Shown: piece after piece, positions 19,053 to 28,248 of the stretch | Numbering within the stretch: the first letter of the stretch is position 1 | Layout of the letters: each line of letters begins with the position of its first letter | Assembly: GCA_947454705.1 (NCBI GenBank) | Contig: CANGKZ010000010.1 | Span: 62,001-126,000, forward strand | From: Verrucomicrobiota bacterium | GTDB lineage: Bacteria > Verrucomicrobiota > Verrucomicrobiia > Limisphaerales > UBA9464 | Direction: 5' to 3' | DNA: 64,000 bases | Notes under the pieces: generated by a model | The model's input: only the letters and a program-made list of their open reading frames with translations | The model's database searches: none | Told to the model about the DNA's origin: nothing | Position numbers and translations under genes: made by a program

Positions 19053-22000
19053 TCACGCACCCACCGCCGATGGCTTCGAGACGTTGACGCATGTTGCCCA
19101 GGCCGTCGCTGGTCGGGGCAACCCCGGCGGGATCGAATCCCCGACCGTTGTCCTCGACTTCAATCTCCAAAACCCCATCCGGAACGCGGATCCGGAGGTG
19201 CACCTCGGTGGCCCCGGAATGTTTGATCACATTGGCGATCGCCTCCTTGTACGCGAGGAACAACTGGTGGCGTCGTTCCGCGATGATCGGCACCACGGAA
19301 ATCCCGGGCTCCACCCGGTAGTGCAGGCGCAATCCACGCGACCCGAGCGTGGACTCCGCATGGTGGGTCAGGTAATCCACCAGGCCCACGGTCGTGTCGT
19401 GACGCGGGTTCACCGTCCACACCAACTCATCCAGTTTCCCCACGATCTCGCGGGAAAGATCCGCGATCTGTCCAAGCCTCGGATGCGCCGCTGCGGGGTC
19501 CGCATCCGGACCAAGATCCTCATCAATCGGCGATCCGAGCAGCGTCAACTGCGTCAGAGCCGAGCCCACATCGTCGTGAATGTCCCTCGCGATGCGCGCA
19601 CGCTCCAGGTCCACGGCGCGCTGGCGTTCCAACTCGGCGAGGCGCTGACGCACCTTGCGCTGGGAAACGAACGTCGCACCCCATACGGCGATTCCCAGCG
19701 TCGCAGCCGCCGAACTGGATCGAAACCAGAGCGTCTCCCAGAAGAACGGCAGCACGGTGAAAGAAAGCGTCGCGCCGGAGTTGTTCCACACACCGTCGTT
19801 GTTGCAGGCCACCACGCGGAAGCGATGTTCGCCGGGTTCGAGACCATTGAAGGCCGCGAAGCGGTCGCGCCCGGACTCAAGCCACTCTCCCTGCTGCTCC
19901 TCCAGCCGGTAGCGGAATCGCACCTTCCCCGGCGCGGTAAAGCTCAGTGCGGCGTAATGAATCTCCACCCGACGCGCCCCGGCCGGGATCTTCTGCCCTT
20001 GCGACGCAGGCAGGATTCGCCCATCGACGCGCATCTGCTCGATCACAACCGGGGGAGGATTCGTGTTCACCGGAATCGCAGCGGGATTCACCGACACCAG
20101 CCCGCGCATCGTGGCAAACCACATCCGCCCGTCCGGCGTCTGGGCAATTTTTGGCTGCGAATTGGCCGTGCCGTGGATGGTGATGATCCCGTCATCACGA
20201 TTGAAACTGTCGCACACAATCGATGCCACGCGCCCGTCCAGCTGCGACTCCAGTTCCGCACGCCGGACCCGGAAAAGTCCACGCCGCGAGGTGAACCAAA
20301 AATATCCCAGACCATCCTCGGCGATGCCGCAGATGGACTTCTGCGCCAGCCCTTGTTCGATCGACACACCCGAGATGCGATCCTGCTTCAATCGAAACAA
20401 CCCGCCCCCCTCCGATCCAATCCAAAGCACCCGCTCCCGGTCCAGGTACAGGGACTGAATTTCGGCGAAGGGAAGCCCCCGTTCTTTCCCGTACGCGAAG
20501 AACCTGCCCTCCCGCCGACACCAGAGACCATGTCCGATGGTTCCGATCCACAGGGTTCCATCCGGTTCGCACACCATTGAACTAATCGACCTTCCTCCCG
20601 GCCAATTGGTTTCCACCATCGCGGTCAGATTCGTCGCGTGCATCAGGTTGTCGCCGCCCGCCCAGACTCCCCCCTTGGGATCATCACAAATCGCGGTCAC
20701 ACGCACCCCTCGCACAAGACTGTCCACCTGCGCTCCCTCGCGACGGAACAACCCCGCAACCAAATCCCCCACCCAAAGCCGCTCCTGGGGATCGATGTGA
20801 AGGCCCCACGGAAAGGAATCGAATCCACCGACTGGCTTGAGCGCATCGCCCTTCATGCGCAGCAATCCGCTGCTGTGGGTCGCGACCCAAAGTCCGCCGC
20901 CATCAGAGGCGGGAGCCGGGAGGACTCCATAGACAATCTCACTCCCCAATCCCGCCTCCGCGCCATAAGTGCGGAAGCGCCGCGGCGTGACCACGCTCAC
21001 CCCGCCCCCGTCGGTCGCCACCCAGAGGTTCCCCTCGCGATCGAACTCGAAGTATCGAATTCGATCCGCCCCGAGGCCATCGCGCTTGGTAAAAATCCGA
21101 ACATCCCCGGAAGGAGAAATCTTCGCCAATCCCAGCTCACGGAACCCCACCCAGATGTTCCCGTACGAATCCTCCGATATGGCCATGAACTCGTCGGCCG
21201 GCAATTCCGGCAGCGCGCGAGGTGCCGTCAAGGTCCCGTCAGGCATCAGCGCGCGACGCTCAAAAATGCGGCCCGACTGGGTCAGCATGGAATATTCGCC
21301 CGACGAGCGAATATAAAGCCGGGGCCGGGTGAACTCCTTCACCCCGGTGGGATCCGATGCCGCAACAAACTTCCCGTCCCGAATGATCCCGCATTGTTGA
21401 TTTTTCGTTGTCGGGTCCAGGTACGATCCCCACTCCGGACCAAATCCCGGCCACCGGAAGCGGCTGACTCCCGGCGGCAAATCCACCATCGATTGCGACT
21501 TCGCCACGCCTTCCGGCCACCGATAATACAATCCCAAAGCCGTCCCGAGGATTACCCTGCCCTTTCCATCCAAGTTCCACGAGGCGTAGGCCGCAGGGAG
21601 CGTTACCGGACGGAAACCCAATTCGTCCCGGAGAATCAAATCGCCCAGCTCATTCCCCACCCAGAGGCGGCCTTCGAGATCTGCCGTCACCGAATAAATC
21701 ATCCGGCTTTTTAGCACCGGCGTGTCATCCCGATCAAAAGTGGTAAACCGAACCCCGTCAAACCGCGCCAATCCCGCACCGGTCGCGCACCAGATATAGC
21801 CCTGCCGATCCTGGGTGAGGCTGAAGACGGCATTATTTCCCAAGCCTTCATCCGCCGTGTAAGTGCGAATCAGGTAGTCCGTCGGCGCCACCGGCGCGGC
21901 GTCCAACCGAAGGATCGCGGTAAGACACAGCCACACGATCCTCCAGAGGACGCGAGATCGGAAATTGCAGGGCACGAGCAAGACCCTCCACAGCCACCCG

Positions 22001-22056
22001 CTCCACCGCAAGCCTCGCATCCGGGGAGCGGGAGCCAGGACCGAGTTCGAAGGCAA
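18991..22056 (-). CDS. Sensor histidine kinase with two-component-propeller, Y_Y_Y-like and HisKA_3/HATPase domains
   Basis: Repeated 'DRQGYIWCATGAGLARFDG'/'DREGNLWVATDGGGV' blades; 'RARIARDIHDDVGSALTQLTLL' HisKA_3 motif; 'VEDNGRGFDPAG...GLGNMRQRLEAIGG' HATPase. Confidence 0.92.
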   Translation of the reverse strand: MPSNSVLAPAPRMRGLRWSGWLWRVLLVPCNFRSRVLWRIVWLCLTAILRLDAAPVAPTDYLIRTYTADEGLGNNAVFSLTQDRQGYIWCATGAGLARFDGVRFTTFDRDDTPVLKSRMIYSVTADLEGRLWVGNELGDLILRDELGFRPVTLPAAYASWNLDGKGRVILGTALGLYYRWPEGVAKSQSMVDLPPGVSRFRWPGFGPEWGSYLDPTTKNQQCGIIRDGKFVAASDPTGVKEFTRPRLYIRSSGEYSMLTQSGRIFERRALMPDGTLTAPRALPELPADEFMAISEDSYGNIWVGFRELGLAKISPSGDVRIFTKRDGLGADRIRYFEFDREGNLWVATDGGGVSVVTPRRFRTYGAEAGLGSEIVYGVLPAPASDGGGLWVATHSSGLLRMKGDALKPVGGFDSFPWGLHIDPQERLWVGDLVAGLFRREGAQVDSLVRGVRVTAICDDPKGGVWAGGDNLMHATNLTAMVETNWPGGRSISSMVCEPDGTLWIGTIGHGLWCRREGRFFAYGKERGLPFAEIQSLYLDRERVLWIGSEGGGLFRLKQDRISGVSIEQGLAQKSICGIAEDGLGYFWFTSRRGLFRVRRAELESQLDGRVASIVCDSFNRDDGIITIHGTANSQPKIAQTPDGRMWFATMRGLVSVNPAAIPVNTNPPPVVIEQMRVDGRILPASQGQKIPAGARRVEIHYAALSFTAPGKVRFRYRLEEQQGEWLESGRDRFAAFNGLEPGEHRFRVVACNNDGVWNNSGATLSFTVLPFFWETLWFRSSSAAATLGIAVWGATFVSQRKVRQRLAELERQRAVDLERARIARDIHDDVGSALTQLTLLGSPIDEDLGPDADPAAAHPRLGQIADLSREIVGKLDELVWTVNPRHDTTVGLVDYLTHHAESTLGSRGLRLHYRVEPGISVVPIIAERRHQLFLAYKEAIANVIKHSGATEVHLRIRVPDGVLEIEVEDNGRGFDPAGVAPTSDGLGNMRQRLEAIGGGCVIERPATGGTRVRFRLPLSNP

Positions 22057-22083
22057 AAGGGAAAAGGCAAAACTCCAAATCCT

Positions 22084-22125
22084 GATCTTCGATCTTCGAT
22101 TTGCGATCTGCGAACTCCGATTCCC
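22084..22125. repeat. Heptanucleotide tandem tract GATCTTC/GATCTTC/GATTTGC/GATCTGC/GAACTCC/GATTCCC
   Basis: Six contiguous 7-bp units in the divergent intergenic region. Confidence 0.75.
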
Positions 22126-22172
22126 CGGCCTTTCAACCTCCGCCGGCTTCGAGTTTCATCTCCCGAATACGG

Positions 22173-22961
22173 ATGAAGACCAACGAACTCAAGCAGGCCC
22201 TGAAGGCGGCCGTCACCGCAGCCGAAGCCAGTGGAAAACTCATGCGGCTCCACCGGCGCCGGACCAAGAAGGTCAATGAGGCCCTGCACCACGACATCAA
22301 GCTCGAGCTCGATGTTCGCAGCCAGAAGCTCATCACCCGCACGCTCGCCAAGGCGTTCCCAAAAATTCCGGTCCTGGGCGAGGAAGGCATCGACGCCAAG
22401 GTCGAGGCCGCACCCGCCCGCTGGGTCGTGGATCCGATCGATGGCACGGTCAACTACGCCTACGGCATTCCCCACGCCTGCGTCAGCATCGCACTCCAGA
22501 TCCGCCAACCCAATGGCACCTTTCGCACCGATGTCGGCGTGGTGTACGACCCCTTTGTCGGTGACCTCTGGACCGCCATCCGAGGCACACGGACCAAGCT
22601 CAACGGCACACCCATCGCCGTGAGCAAACGCAAGAAGCTTGAGGAAGCCATCGTGTCGCTCGGATTTGCCAAGAACGACGAAAGTCTCGACGCCACCATC
22701 GCCCATTTCGCCGCGCTGACCCGTCGCGTGCGCAAGCTCCGCATCATGGGCTCGGCCGCCCTCGCCTTTGCCTACGTGGCCGATGGCCGGTTCGATGCCT
22801 ATCTGGAGCGCGGCGTCCGACTCTGGGACGTCGCCGCGGGAGCCCTGCTGGTGGAATGTGCCGGCGGGATCCACGGCTGCGAAGACCTGCCCGGCGAGCA
22901 TCGCGTCCGCGTCACCTGCCACAACGGCCGGCTCGCGTCGTCGCTTGCCCAACTTCGATAA
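22173..22961 (+). CDS. Inositol monophosphatase family protein
   Basis: VLGEEG...RWVVDPIDGTVNYAYGIPHACVSIAL and 'RLWDVAAGALLVECAGG'; start moved to MKTNELKQ. Confidence 0.88.
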   Translation: MKTNELKQALKAAVTAAEASGKLMRLHRRRTKKVNEALHHDIKLELDVRSQKLITRTLAKAFPKIPVLGEEGIDAKVEAAPARWVVDPIDGTVNYAYGIPHACVSIALQIRQPNGTFRTDVGVVYDPFVGDLWTAIRGTRTKLNGTPIAVSKRKKLEEAIVSLGFAKNDESLDATIAHFAALTRRVRKLRIMGSAALAFAYVADGRFDAYLERGVRLWDVAAGALLVECAGGIHGCEDLPGEHRVRVTCHNGRLASSLAQLR

Positions 22962-22982
22962 TTTCGACAGGTTTCGCCCGCG

Positions 22983-23837
22983 ATGCGCGCCCTTCTCGCC
23001 CTGTCCCTCACCCTGGCAGTCTTCATTTCCGTCACCGCCCAGGCCGGAACCTTCGTTCGATTCCGTACCATTCTTGGGGATGTCGAAGTGGAGCTGCTCG
23101 ACAAGGAGCGCCCCATCACCGTGCAGAACTTTCTGCAGTACGTCCGGGACGGCGCGTACAACGGCATGTTCTTTCACCGGATGGTGCCCGACTTCGTCAT
23201 GCAGGGCGGCGGATTCATCAACACCGGTCTCGGTACCACCAACGAACACCTCGGTCAGGTCCCCGCCCGTGCGCCCATCACCAATGAATTCGGCATCGGC
23301 CCCCTGATCAGCAACGCGGCCGGAACGATCGCGATGGCCAAGACCTCTGATCCCAACTCCGCCACCTCCCAGTTCTTCTTCAACCTGGTCAACAACGCCT
23401 CCTCGCTCGACCTGACCAACAACAGCGGCGGCTTCACGGTCTTCGGCCGGGTCGTCGGAGGAACCAACGCCCTTGCCCTATTCAACTCCTTCGTCGGTCA
23501 ACGCACCCCGTCCACCAACGTGCTGGTCAACGCCGGTTCGCCGTTCAACGAACTCCCGGTGACCCACTTCCCCGGGGCCACCGAGAACATCTTCTCCATC
23601 CTCATCTACTGCGACGTCACGCTGATGAACGTCACGGTGGACAAGCAGACGGACGGCTTTCGGAAGATCAGTTGGAGCAGCGCCCTCAACGCCACGAATG
23701 TCGTTGAGTACACCACCAACTTCCCTCCGGTCTGGACCACCCTGACCAACCTCGTCCGCCCGACCGCGACCAACTCCGTGGCCATCGATCCCTCCGGCGA
23801 TCCGAATCGATTCTACCGGGTCCGAACCGCGTACTGA
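22983..23837 (+). CDS. Secreted cyclophilin-type peptidyl-prolyl isomerase with '-RFYRV' C-terminal module
   Basis: Signal peptide; 'VQNFLQYVRDGAYNGMFFHRMVPDFVMQGGGF', 'GTIAMAKTSDPNSATSQFFFNLVNN', 'FTVFGRVVGG'; extra C-terminal beta-rich tail. Confidence 0.92.
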   Translation: MRALLALSLTLAVFISVTAQAGTFVRFRTILGDVEVELLDKERPITVQNFLQYVRDGAYNGMFFHRMVPDFVMQGGGFINTGLGTTNEHLGQVPARAPITNEFGIGPLISNAAGTIAMAKTSDPNSATSQFFFNLVNNASSLDLTNNSGGFTVFGRVVGGTNALALFNSFVGQRTPSTNVLVNAGSPFNELPVTHFPGATENIFSILIYCDVTLMNVTVDKQTDGFRKISWSSALNATNVVEYTTNFPPVWTTLTNLVRPTATNSVAIDPSGDPNRFYRVRTAY

Positions 23838-23856
23838 GGCGCGGTCACGGCGCATC

Positions 23857-24459
23857 ATGAGCCTCCCGCACCCGGCGCTGCGAACGCTGCTCCAAAAAGC
23901 CTACTCCGGGGAACGGGCGGCCGCACTGGCCTACATCGGACACGCCGCTTCCCTGCGCGACCCCGCGGCCCGCGCGGCAGTCCAACAAATCGAGGCCGAC
24001 GAATGGAATCACCGCAGCAACCTCAAGGTGATCCTCGATCGATACGAAATCCCGGTTTCCCGGAGCTTCGAGATCCGCTTCTACTGCATCGGCCGCATCA
24101 TTTCCCTCAGCTGCCACGTCATCGGCTGGTTCATGCCCTACTTCTTCGCGGGCAAATTGGAGAGCGGCAACGTGTGCGAATACTTCGTGATGCTGCGTCA
24201 GTTCCACTCGCTCGGAATCCACGACCACGACGAGGTGCTCTACGAAATGGGCATCAAGGAAAAGGAGCACGAGGTGTACTTCCTCCAGCAAATCCGGCAC
24301 AGCCGACTCCTGCCCTGGTTCGAACGAATCTTCCGCTGGGGTCCGGGCTCCACGGTCAACGACGTGGACCTCGACCAAAAATACCCGATCACCGAAGCCC
24401 ACACCTACTGCCGGAATTTCAAACGTCATCGCGAAGCCGACTCTGCCGACGCCCCCTGA
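23857..24459 (+). CDS. Ferritin-like/COQ7-like di-iron protein
   Basis: Glu/His pattern: 'SGERAAALAYIGHA', 'IEADEWNHRSNL', 'DEVLYEMGIKEKEHEVYF', with a hydrophobic central segment. Confidence 0.6.
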   Translation: MSLPHPALRTLLQKAYSGERAAALAYIGHAASLRDPAARAAVQQIEADEWNHRSNLKVILDRYEIPVSRSFEIRFYCIGRIISLSCHVIGWFMPYFFAGKLESGNVCEYFVMLRQFHSLGIHDHDEVLYEMGIKEKEHEVYFLQQIRHSRLLPWFERIFRWGPGSTVNDVDLDQKYPITEAHTYCRNFKRHREADSADAP

Positions 24460-24481
24460 CCTTCGATAAGCCCCATCCGAC

Positions 24482-25396
24482 ATGAACGCCCTCCTGTCCC
24501 GCACACTCGCACTCGCCGCGCTGCTGATTGCATCGACGCCCCTGTCCGCCGACGGACCGCCCTACGTGCAGAAGCAGGACGTGGTCTATGGCGAGGTGCA
24601 CGGAACCGGGCTGCTGATGGACATCTTCACCCCCACCGGCAAACCGAACGGACTCGCCATCGTCGATGTGGTAAGCGGCGCCTGGTACTCGGATCGCAAC
24701 AAGATCCGCGACCACACCCTCGCCCAGATCTTCAAAATCTATTGCTCCCGCGGGTACGTGGTCTTTGCCGCGCGCCCTGGATCCAAGACCCGCTACACGG
24801 CGGCCGAAATGGATCAGAACGTGAAGACTGCGATCCGCTTCGCCAAGGAGCACGCGGCCGAGTACAAGGTGGATCCCGCCCGGCTGGGTCTGACCGGAGC
24901 CTCGGCCGGCGGTCATCTCGCCACTCTCGCCGCGCTCACGCCGGTGGCGGCGAATTCCCAGTCCAAGAATCCGCTGGAGAAGCACGACACCAGCGTCCGC
25001 GCCGTCGGCGTATTCTTTCCGCCCACGGACTTTCTGGAATGGGATTCAGGCAAGCCGGCAGATCCCAAAGTCGTCGGTCCCCTGCTCTACCTCAACGGCG
25101 CGGCGGGACACAGCGAGGAGGAGGTTCGCGCCGCTGCGAAAGCGGTTTCCCCGGTTTACCAGGTGGGACACCCCACGATTCCGTTCCTCCTGATCCACGG
25201 AGATGCCGACCCACTCGTCCCGCTGTCGCATTCCAAGAAACTCGTCTCCGCCATCCAGGCCGCCGGTGGCTCTGCGGAATTGATCGTGAAAGCGGGCGGC
25301 GGACATCCGTGGCTCACCCTGCCGGAAGAAGTGGCCGTGATGGCCGACTGGTTCGACAAACAACTGGGAGCCTCCAAGCCATCGGGAGAAAAATAG
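24482..25396 (+). CDS. Secreted alpha/beta hydrolase (esterase/lipase-like)
   Basis: Signal peptide; 'LGLTGASAGGHLATLAAL' (GxSxG), 'FLLIHGDADPLVPLSHSKKL', 'GGGHPWLT'. Confidence 0.85.
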   Translation: MNALLSRTLALAALLIASTPLSADGPPYVQKQDVVYGEVHGTGLLMDIFTPTGKPNGLAIVDVVSGAWYSDRNKIRDHTLAQIFKIYCSRGYVVFAARPGSKTRYTAAEMDQNVKTAIRFAKEHAAEYKVDPARLGLTGASAGGHLATLAALTPVAANSQSKNPLEKHDTSVRAVGVFFPPTDFLEWDSGKPADPKVVGPLLYLNGAAGHSEEEVRAAAKAVSPVYQVGHPTIPFLLIHGDADPLVPLSHSKKLVSAIQAAGGSAELIVKAGGGHPWLTLPEEVAVMADWFDKQLGASKPSGEK

Positions 25397-25404
25397 CCCC
25401 TCCG

Positions 25405-25594
25405 AAGCAGCGCCGAGTTTGGAAGCAGCGCCGAGTTTGGAAGCGCGGCGATTTTGGAGTGCGGTGGCAAAGCGCAGCGTCGACACCGCTTTCGACCCCG
25501 CCGGGTGAATCAAACCGACCGGCCCCATCCAGCATCCAGCATCCAGCATCCGCCCTCGCCTCAACGCCCACCCCGATCTCCGATCTCCGATCGT
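25405..25594. repeat. Repeat cluster: 18-bp tandem (AAGCAGCGCCGAGTTTGG x2 + degenerate), family A copy 2, CCAGCAT x3, CGATCTC x2-3
   Basis: Direct reading: 25405-25457 tandem; 25452-25510 family A; 25529-25549 CCAGCAT heptads; 25574-25594 CGATCTC heptads. Confidence 0.8.
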
Positions 25595-26685
25595 CACTCC
25601 GCCAGCGTCGCCAGCACCGCATTGATATCCGAGTCCGGCACGCGCTGTCCCCAGTTGGACACGCCGATCGACTGCGCGAGGACGAACTTCAACTCACCAC
25701 CGCTGACCTTCTTATCCAGCCGCATCGCGTCGAACAACGCGTCGCGCTTCTTCGGCGCCAGCTTCAGGGTCACCGGCAGGCCCGCCTTCACCATCAGATC
25801 CCGGATCCGGTCGGCGTCCTTTTCCGTCAGCGTGGACAGCTTCGTGGACAACCGCGCCGCGGCCACCTGGCCAATGCTGATTGCCTCACCGTGCAGGTAC
25901 TCGCCATAGCCTGAAATCGCCTCGAGGCCGTGGCCCACGGTGTGACCAAAATTGAGCAAGGCGCGCTCGCCGGATTCGGTTTCGTCGGCCACCACAACCT
26001 CCGCCTTGATCGTGCAGCAGCGGGAAATGACATTGGCCAGCGTGGTCGGGTCGCGCTTCAGGATCCGATCCATCTCGCGCTCCAACCGGCGGAACAATTC
26101 CGCATCGCGAATGATGCCGTACTTGATCACCTCGGCGAGGCCCGAGCGGAATTCGCGGTCCGGCAGCGCCGTCAGCGTGTCCAGATCGCAGAGGACCACC
26201 TTCGGCTGATGGAACGCGCCGACCAGATTCTTCCCGGCCTTGAGATTGATGCCCACCTTGCCGCCCACGGAGGAATCGACCTGCGAAAGCAGTGTGGTCG
26301 GCACCTGGACAAACGGGAGTCCGCGCAGATAGCTCGCGGCCACAAACCCGGCCAGATCCCCCACCACCCCGCCGCCCAGGGCGACGAGGAACGAGCGCCG
26401 TTCCAGACGCTTCATGGCGAGTTGATCGTAGCATTCGCCGACGATCTTCAGGGACTTGGAGGTTTCACCGGCGGGCACCGTGATGACGCTCGGCACGAAG
26501 CCGGCCATCTTCAGGGCACGCACGGCAGCGTCGGCGAACTTCGGACCGACGTTGGTATCCGTGACGATGACGCACCGCTCGCCGAGCTTGAGGCGACGGC
26601 AGTGGTCCCCCAGTTTGGCCAGCAGGCCGTTTCCCACGTGGATGGTGTAGGAACGATCCCCGAGCGGCACCTGAACCGAACGCAT
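25594..26685 (-). CDS. aroB: 3-dehydroquinate synthase
   Basis: 'FLVALGGGVVGDLAGFVAASYLRGLPFVQVPTTLLSQVDSSVGGKVGINL', 'LNFGHTVGHGLEA'. Confidence 0.96.
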   Translation of the reverse strand: MRSVQVPLGDRSYTIHVGNGLLAKLGDHCRRLKLGERCVIVTDTNVGPKFADAAVRALKMAGFVPSVITVPAGETSKSLKIVGECYDQLAMKRLERRSFLVALGGGVVGDLAGFVAASYLRGLPFVQVPTTLLSQVDSSVGGKVGINLKAGKNLVGAFHQPKVVLCDLDTLTALPDREFRSGLAEVIKYGIIRDAELFRRLEREMDRILKRDPTTLANVISRCCTIKAEVVVADETESGERALLNFGHTVGHGLEAISGYGEYLHGEAISIGQVAAARLSTKLSTLTEKDADRIRDLMVKAGLPVTLKLAPKKRDALFDAMRLDKKVSGGELKFVLAQSIGVSNWGQRVPDSDINAVLATLAE

Positions 26686-26785
26686 GACGGCAGAGTAACG
26701 GAAGACTTTTGACTCGGAAAGAGAGAAGCCGGGGGAGATGAGCCCCCCTTTCAGATCCCCGATCCGGCCGGGTCGGCCGCCGCCC

Positions 26786-28057
26786 TCAGACCCGGTCCGT
26801 CGCCGCCAAATGCCGCTCTTCCACCCGGGAACCCAGCGGAATCAGGCACAGCAGTCCCCCGATCAACGCCAGCGCGAGGGTGATCGACCGGTCGGAAATC
26901 CAGCCCACCACCGGGTTCACCAGCACGATCGCCAGGGTCCGGACCATCGAGGCGCAGGACAGCACGGTGGCCCGCTTGTCCGAGGGAATCAGGGTGTTGA
27001 AATGCGCCGTATAGACCGTCACCCGCGGCAAACTGAAGGCGAACGCGATGAACACCAGCGGGATCACCAGGGGCAACCACCGCACCCACGCCAGCGCCAG
27101 CATGGCCATGCCGGCAATCACCGTGCTGACCACCAGCAACCGCCGACGCGACCCCGCCCACCCGATCAACCGCTCCAGCTGGGAAAGAAACGCAATCTGC
27201 GCCAGACACGACCCCGCGTGCACCAGCCCAAAATACTGCAGCGGCATCTGACACGCCTGCAGCACCGGCTGAAACAGCCAGATGATCGCCCACGCCAGCG
27301 CATTCGTGATGGCCAGATCCAGGCTCAGCAGCCGAAGCACCGGATGGTTCAGGAAATAGCGTCCGCCCTCGATCAGCACCTGACTGTACCGCGTCCGCTC
27401 CTTGCGTCCGCCCCCGGAATCCACCTCGATCAACGCCAGCGACAACACCCCCACCAGCAGGGTCGGGATCGTGTACATGCGCATCGGCGCCGTGACACTC
27501 CAGGTCGCCCCGATCCACGCACCGGCCAGTGTCCCCAAATTGATCCCCAACAATTTGCACGCCTCCAGCCGGCCAAGGATGCGGGTTGCAGCGGATTCCT
27601 CCCCGGCCGCCTTGAGGGTGTCGTAGAGCAGCGCCTCATCCGCCCCTGAGTGGAGGGTGAAGGCAATGGCCAGCAGGAACTCCGCAATCGCAAAGCGAAC
27701 CCACGAAGGCTCGCTCACATACACCAGCGCACCCGCCGCAGCCACGAAGCCGCCGAGGGCGAGTGAAACCTTTCGACCGAGGAAATCAGCCACCGTGCCG
27801 GTCGGCACCTCCAGCAGGAAGCTGCACAGCATGAACCAGGCGTTGAGGTAGAACACCTGCGACAACTTGAGCCCGCCCCACTGGGTGAAGAACGGCACCA
27901 TCACCGCGCCAAAGAGATGTCCCCAGAACAAGGTGCGAACCAGGTACAGCAGCGGCACGTTGCGCTTCAGGGCACGCGCCGCTTCGGCCGAGACCGGCAC
28001 GTATCCCGTCGCAGGCTTGGCGTCCGGCCGTGGAGTTGAATCAGAATTGGGGAGCAT
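26786..28057 (-). CDS. Major facilitator superfamily transporter
   Basis: 423-aa polytopic ORF with MFS-like organisation (LEVPTGTVADFLGRKVSLALGG). Confidence 0.82.
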   Translation of the reverse strand: MLPNSDSTPRPDAKPATGYVPVSAEAARALKRNVPLLYLVRTLFWGHLFGAVMVPFFTQWGGLKLSQVFYLNAWFMLCSFLLEVPTGTVADFLGRKVSLALGGFVAAAGALVYVSEPSWVRFAIAEFLLAIAFTLHSGADEALLYDTLKAAGEESAATRILGRLEACKLLGINLGTLAGAWIGATWSVTAPMRMYTIPTLLVGVLSLALIEVDSGGGRKERTRYSQVLIEGGRYFLNHPVLRLLSLDLAITNALAWAIIWLFQPVLQACQMPLQYFGLVHAGSCLAQIAFLSQLERLIGWAGSRRRLLVVSTVIAGMAMLALAWVRWLPLVIPLVFIAFAFSLPRVTVYTAHFNTLIPSDKRATVLSCASMVRTLAIVLVNPVVGWISDRSITLALALIGGLLCLIPLGSRVEERHLAATDRV

Positions 28058-28248
28058 GGTCGGGAGCGACCGCCCGGGGAACGTCCCGCGTCCCAGGGGC
28101 GGGCCGCGGGGGAAATGACGTCGTTTCGAATCAATGCGTCAGGATCCCACTGCAGGCGGCCCGGGCCGGTTTGGCCCCGGCCATCGCAGGCTGCGGGTGG
28201 ATTCGATTCATCACGTCGCGCGCATCCTCCCGGAGACGCCGCGAGGGG

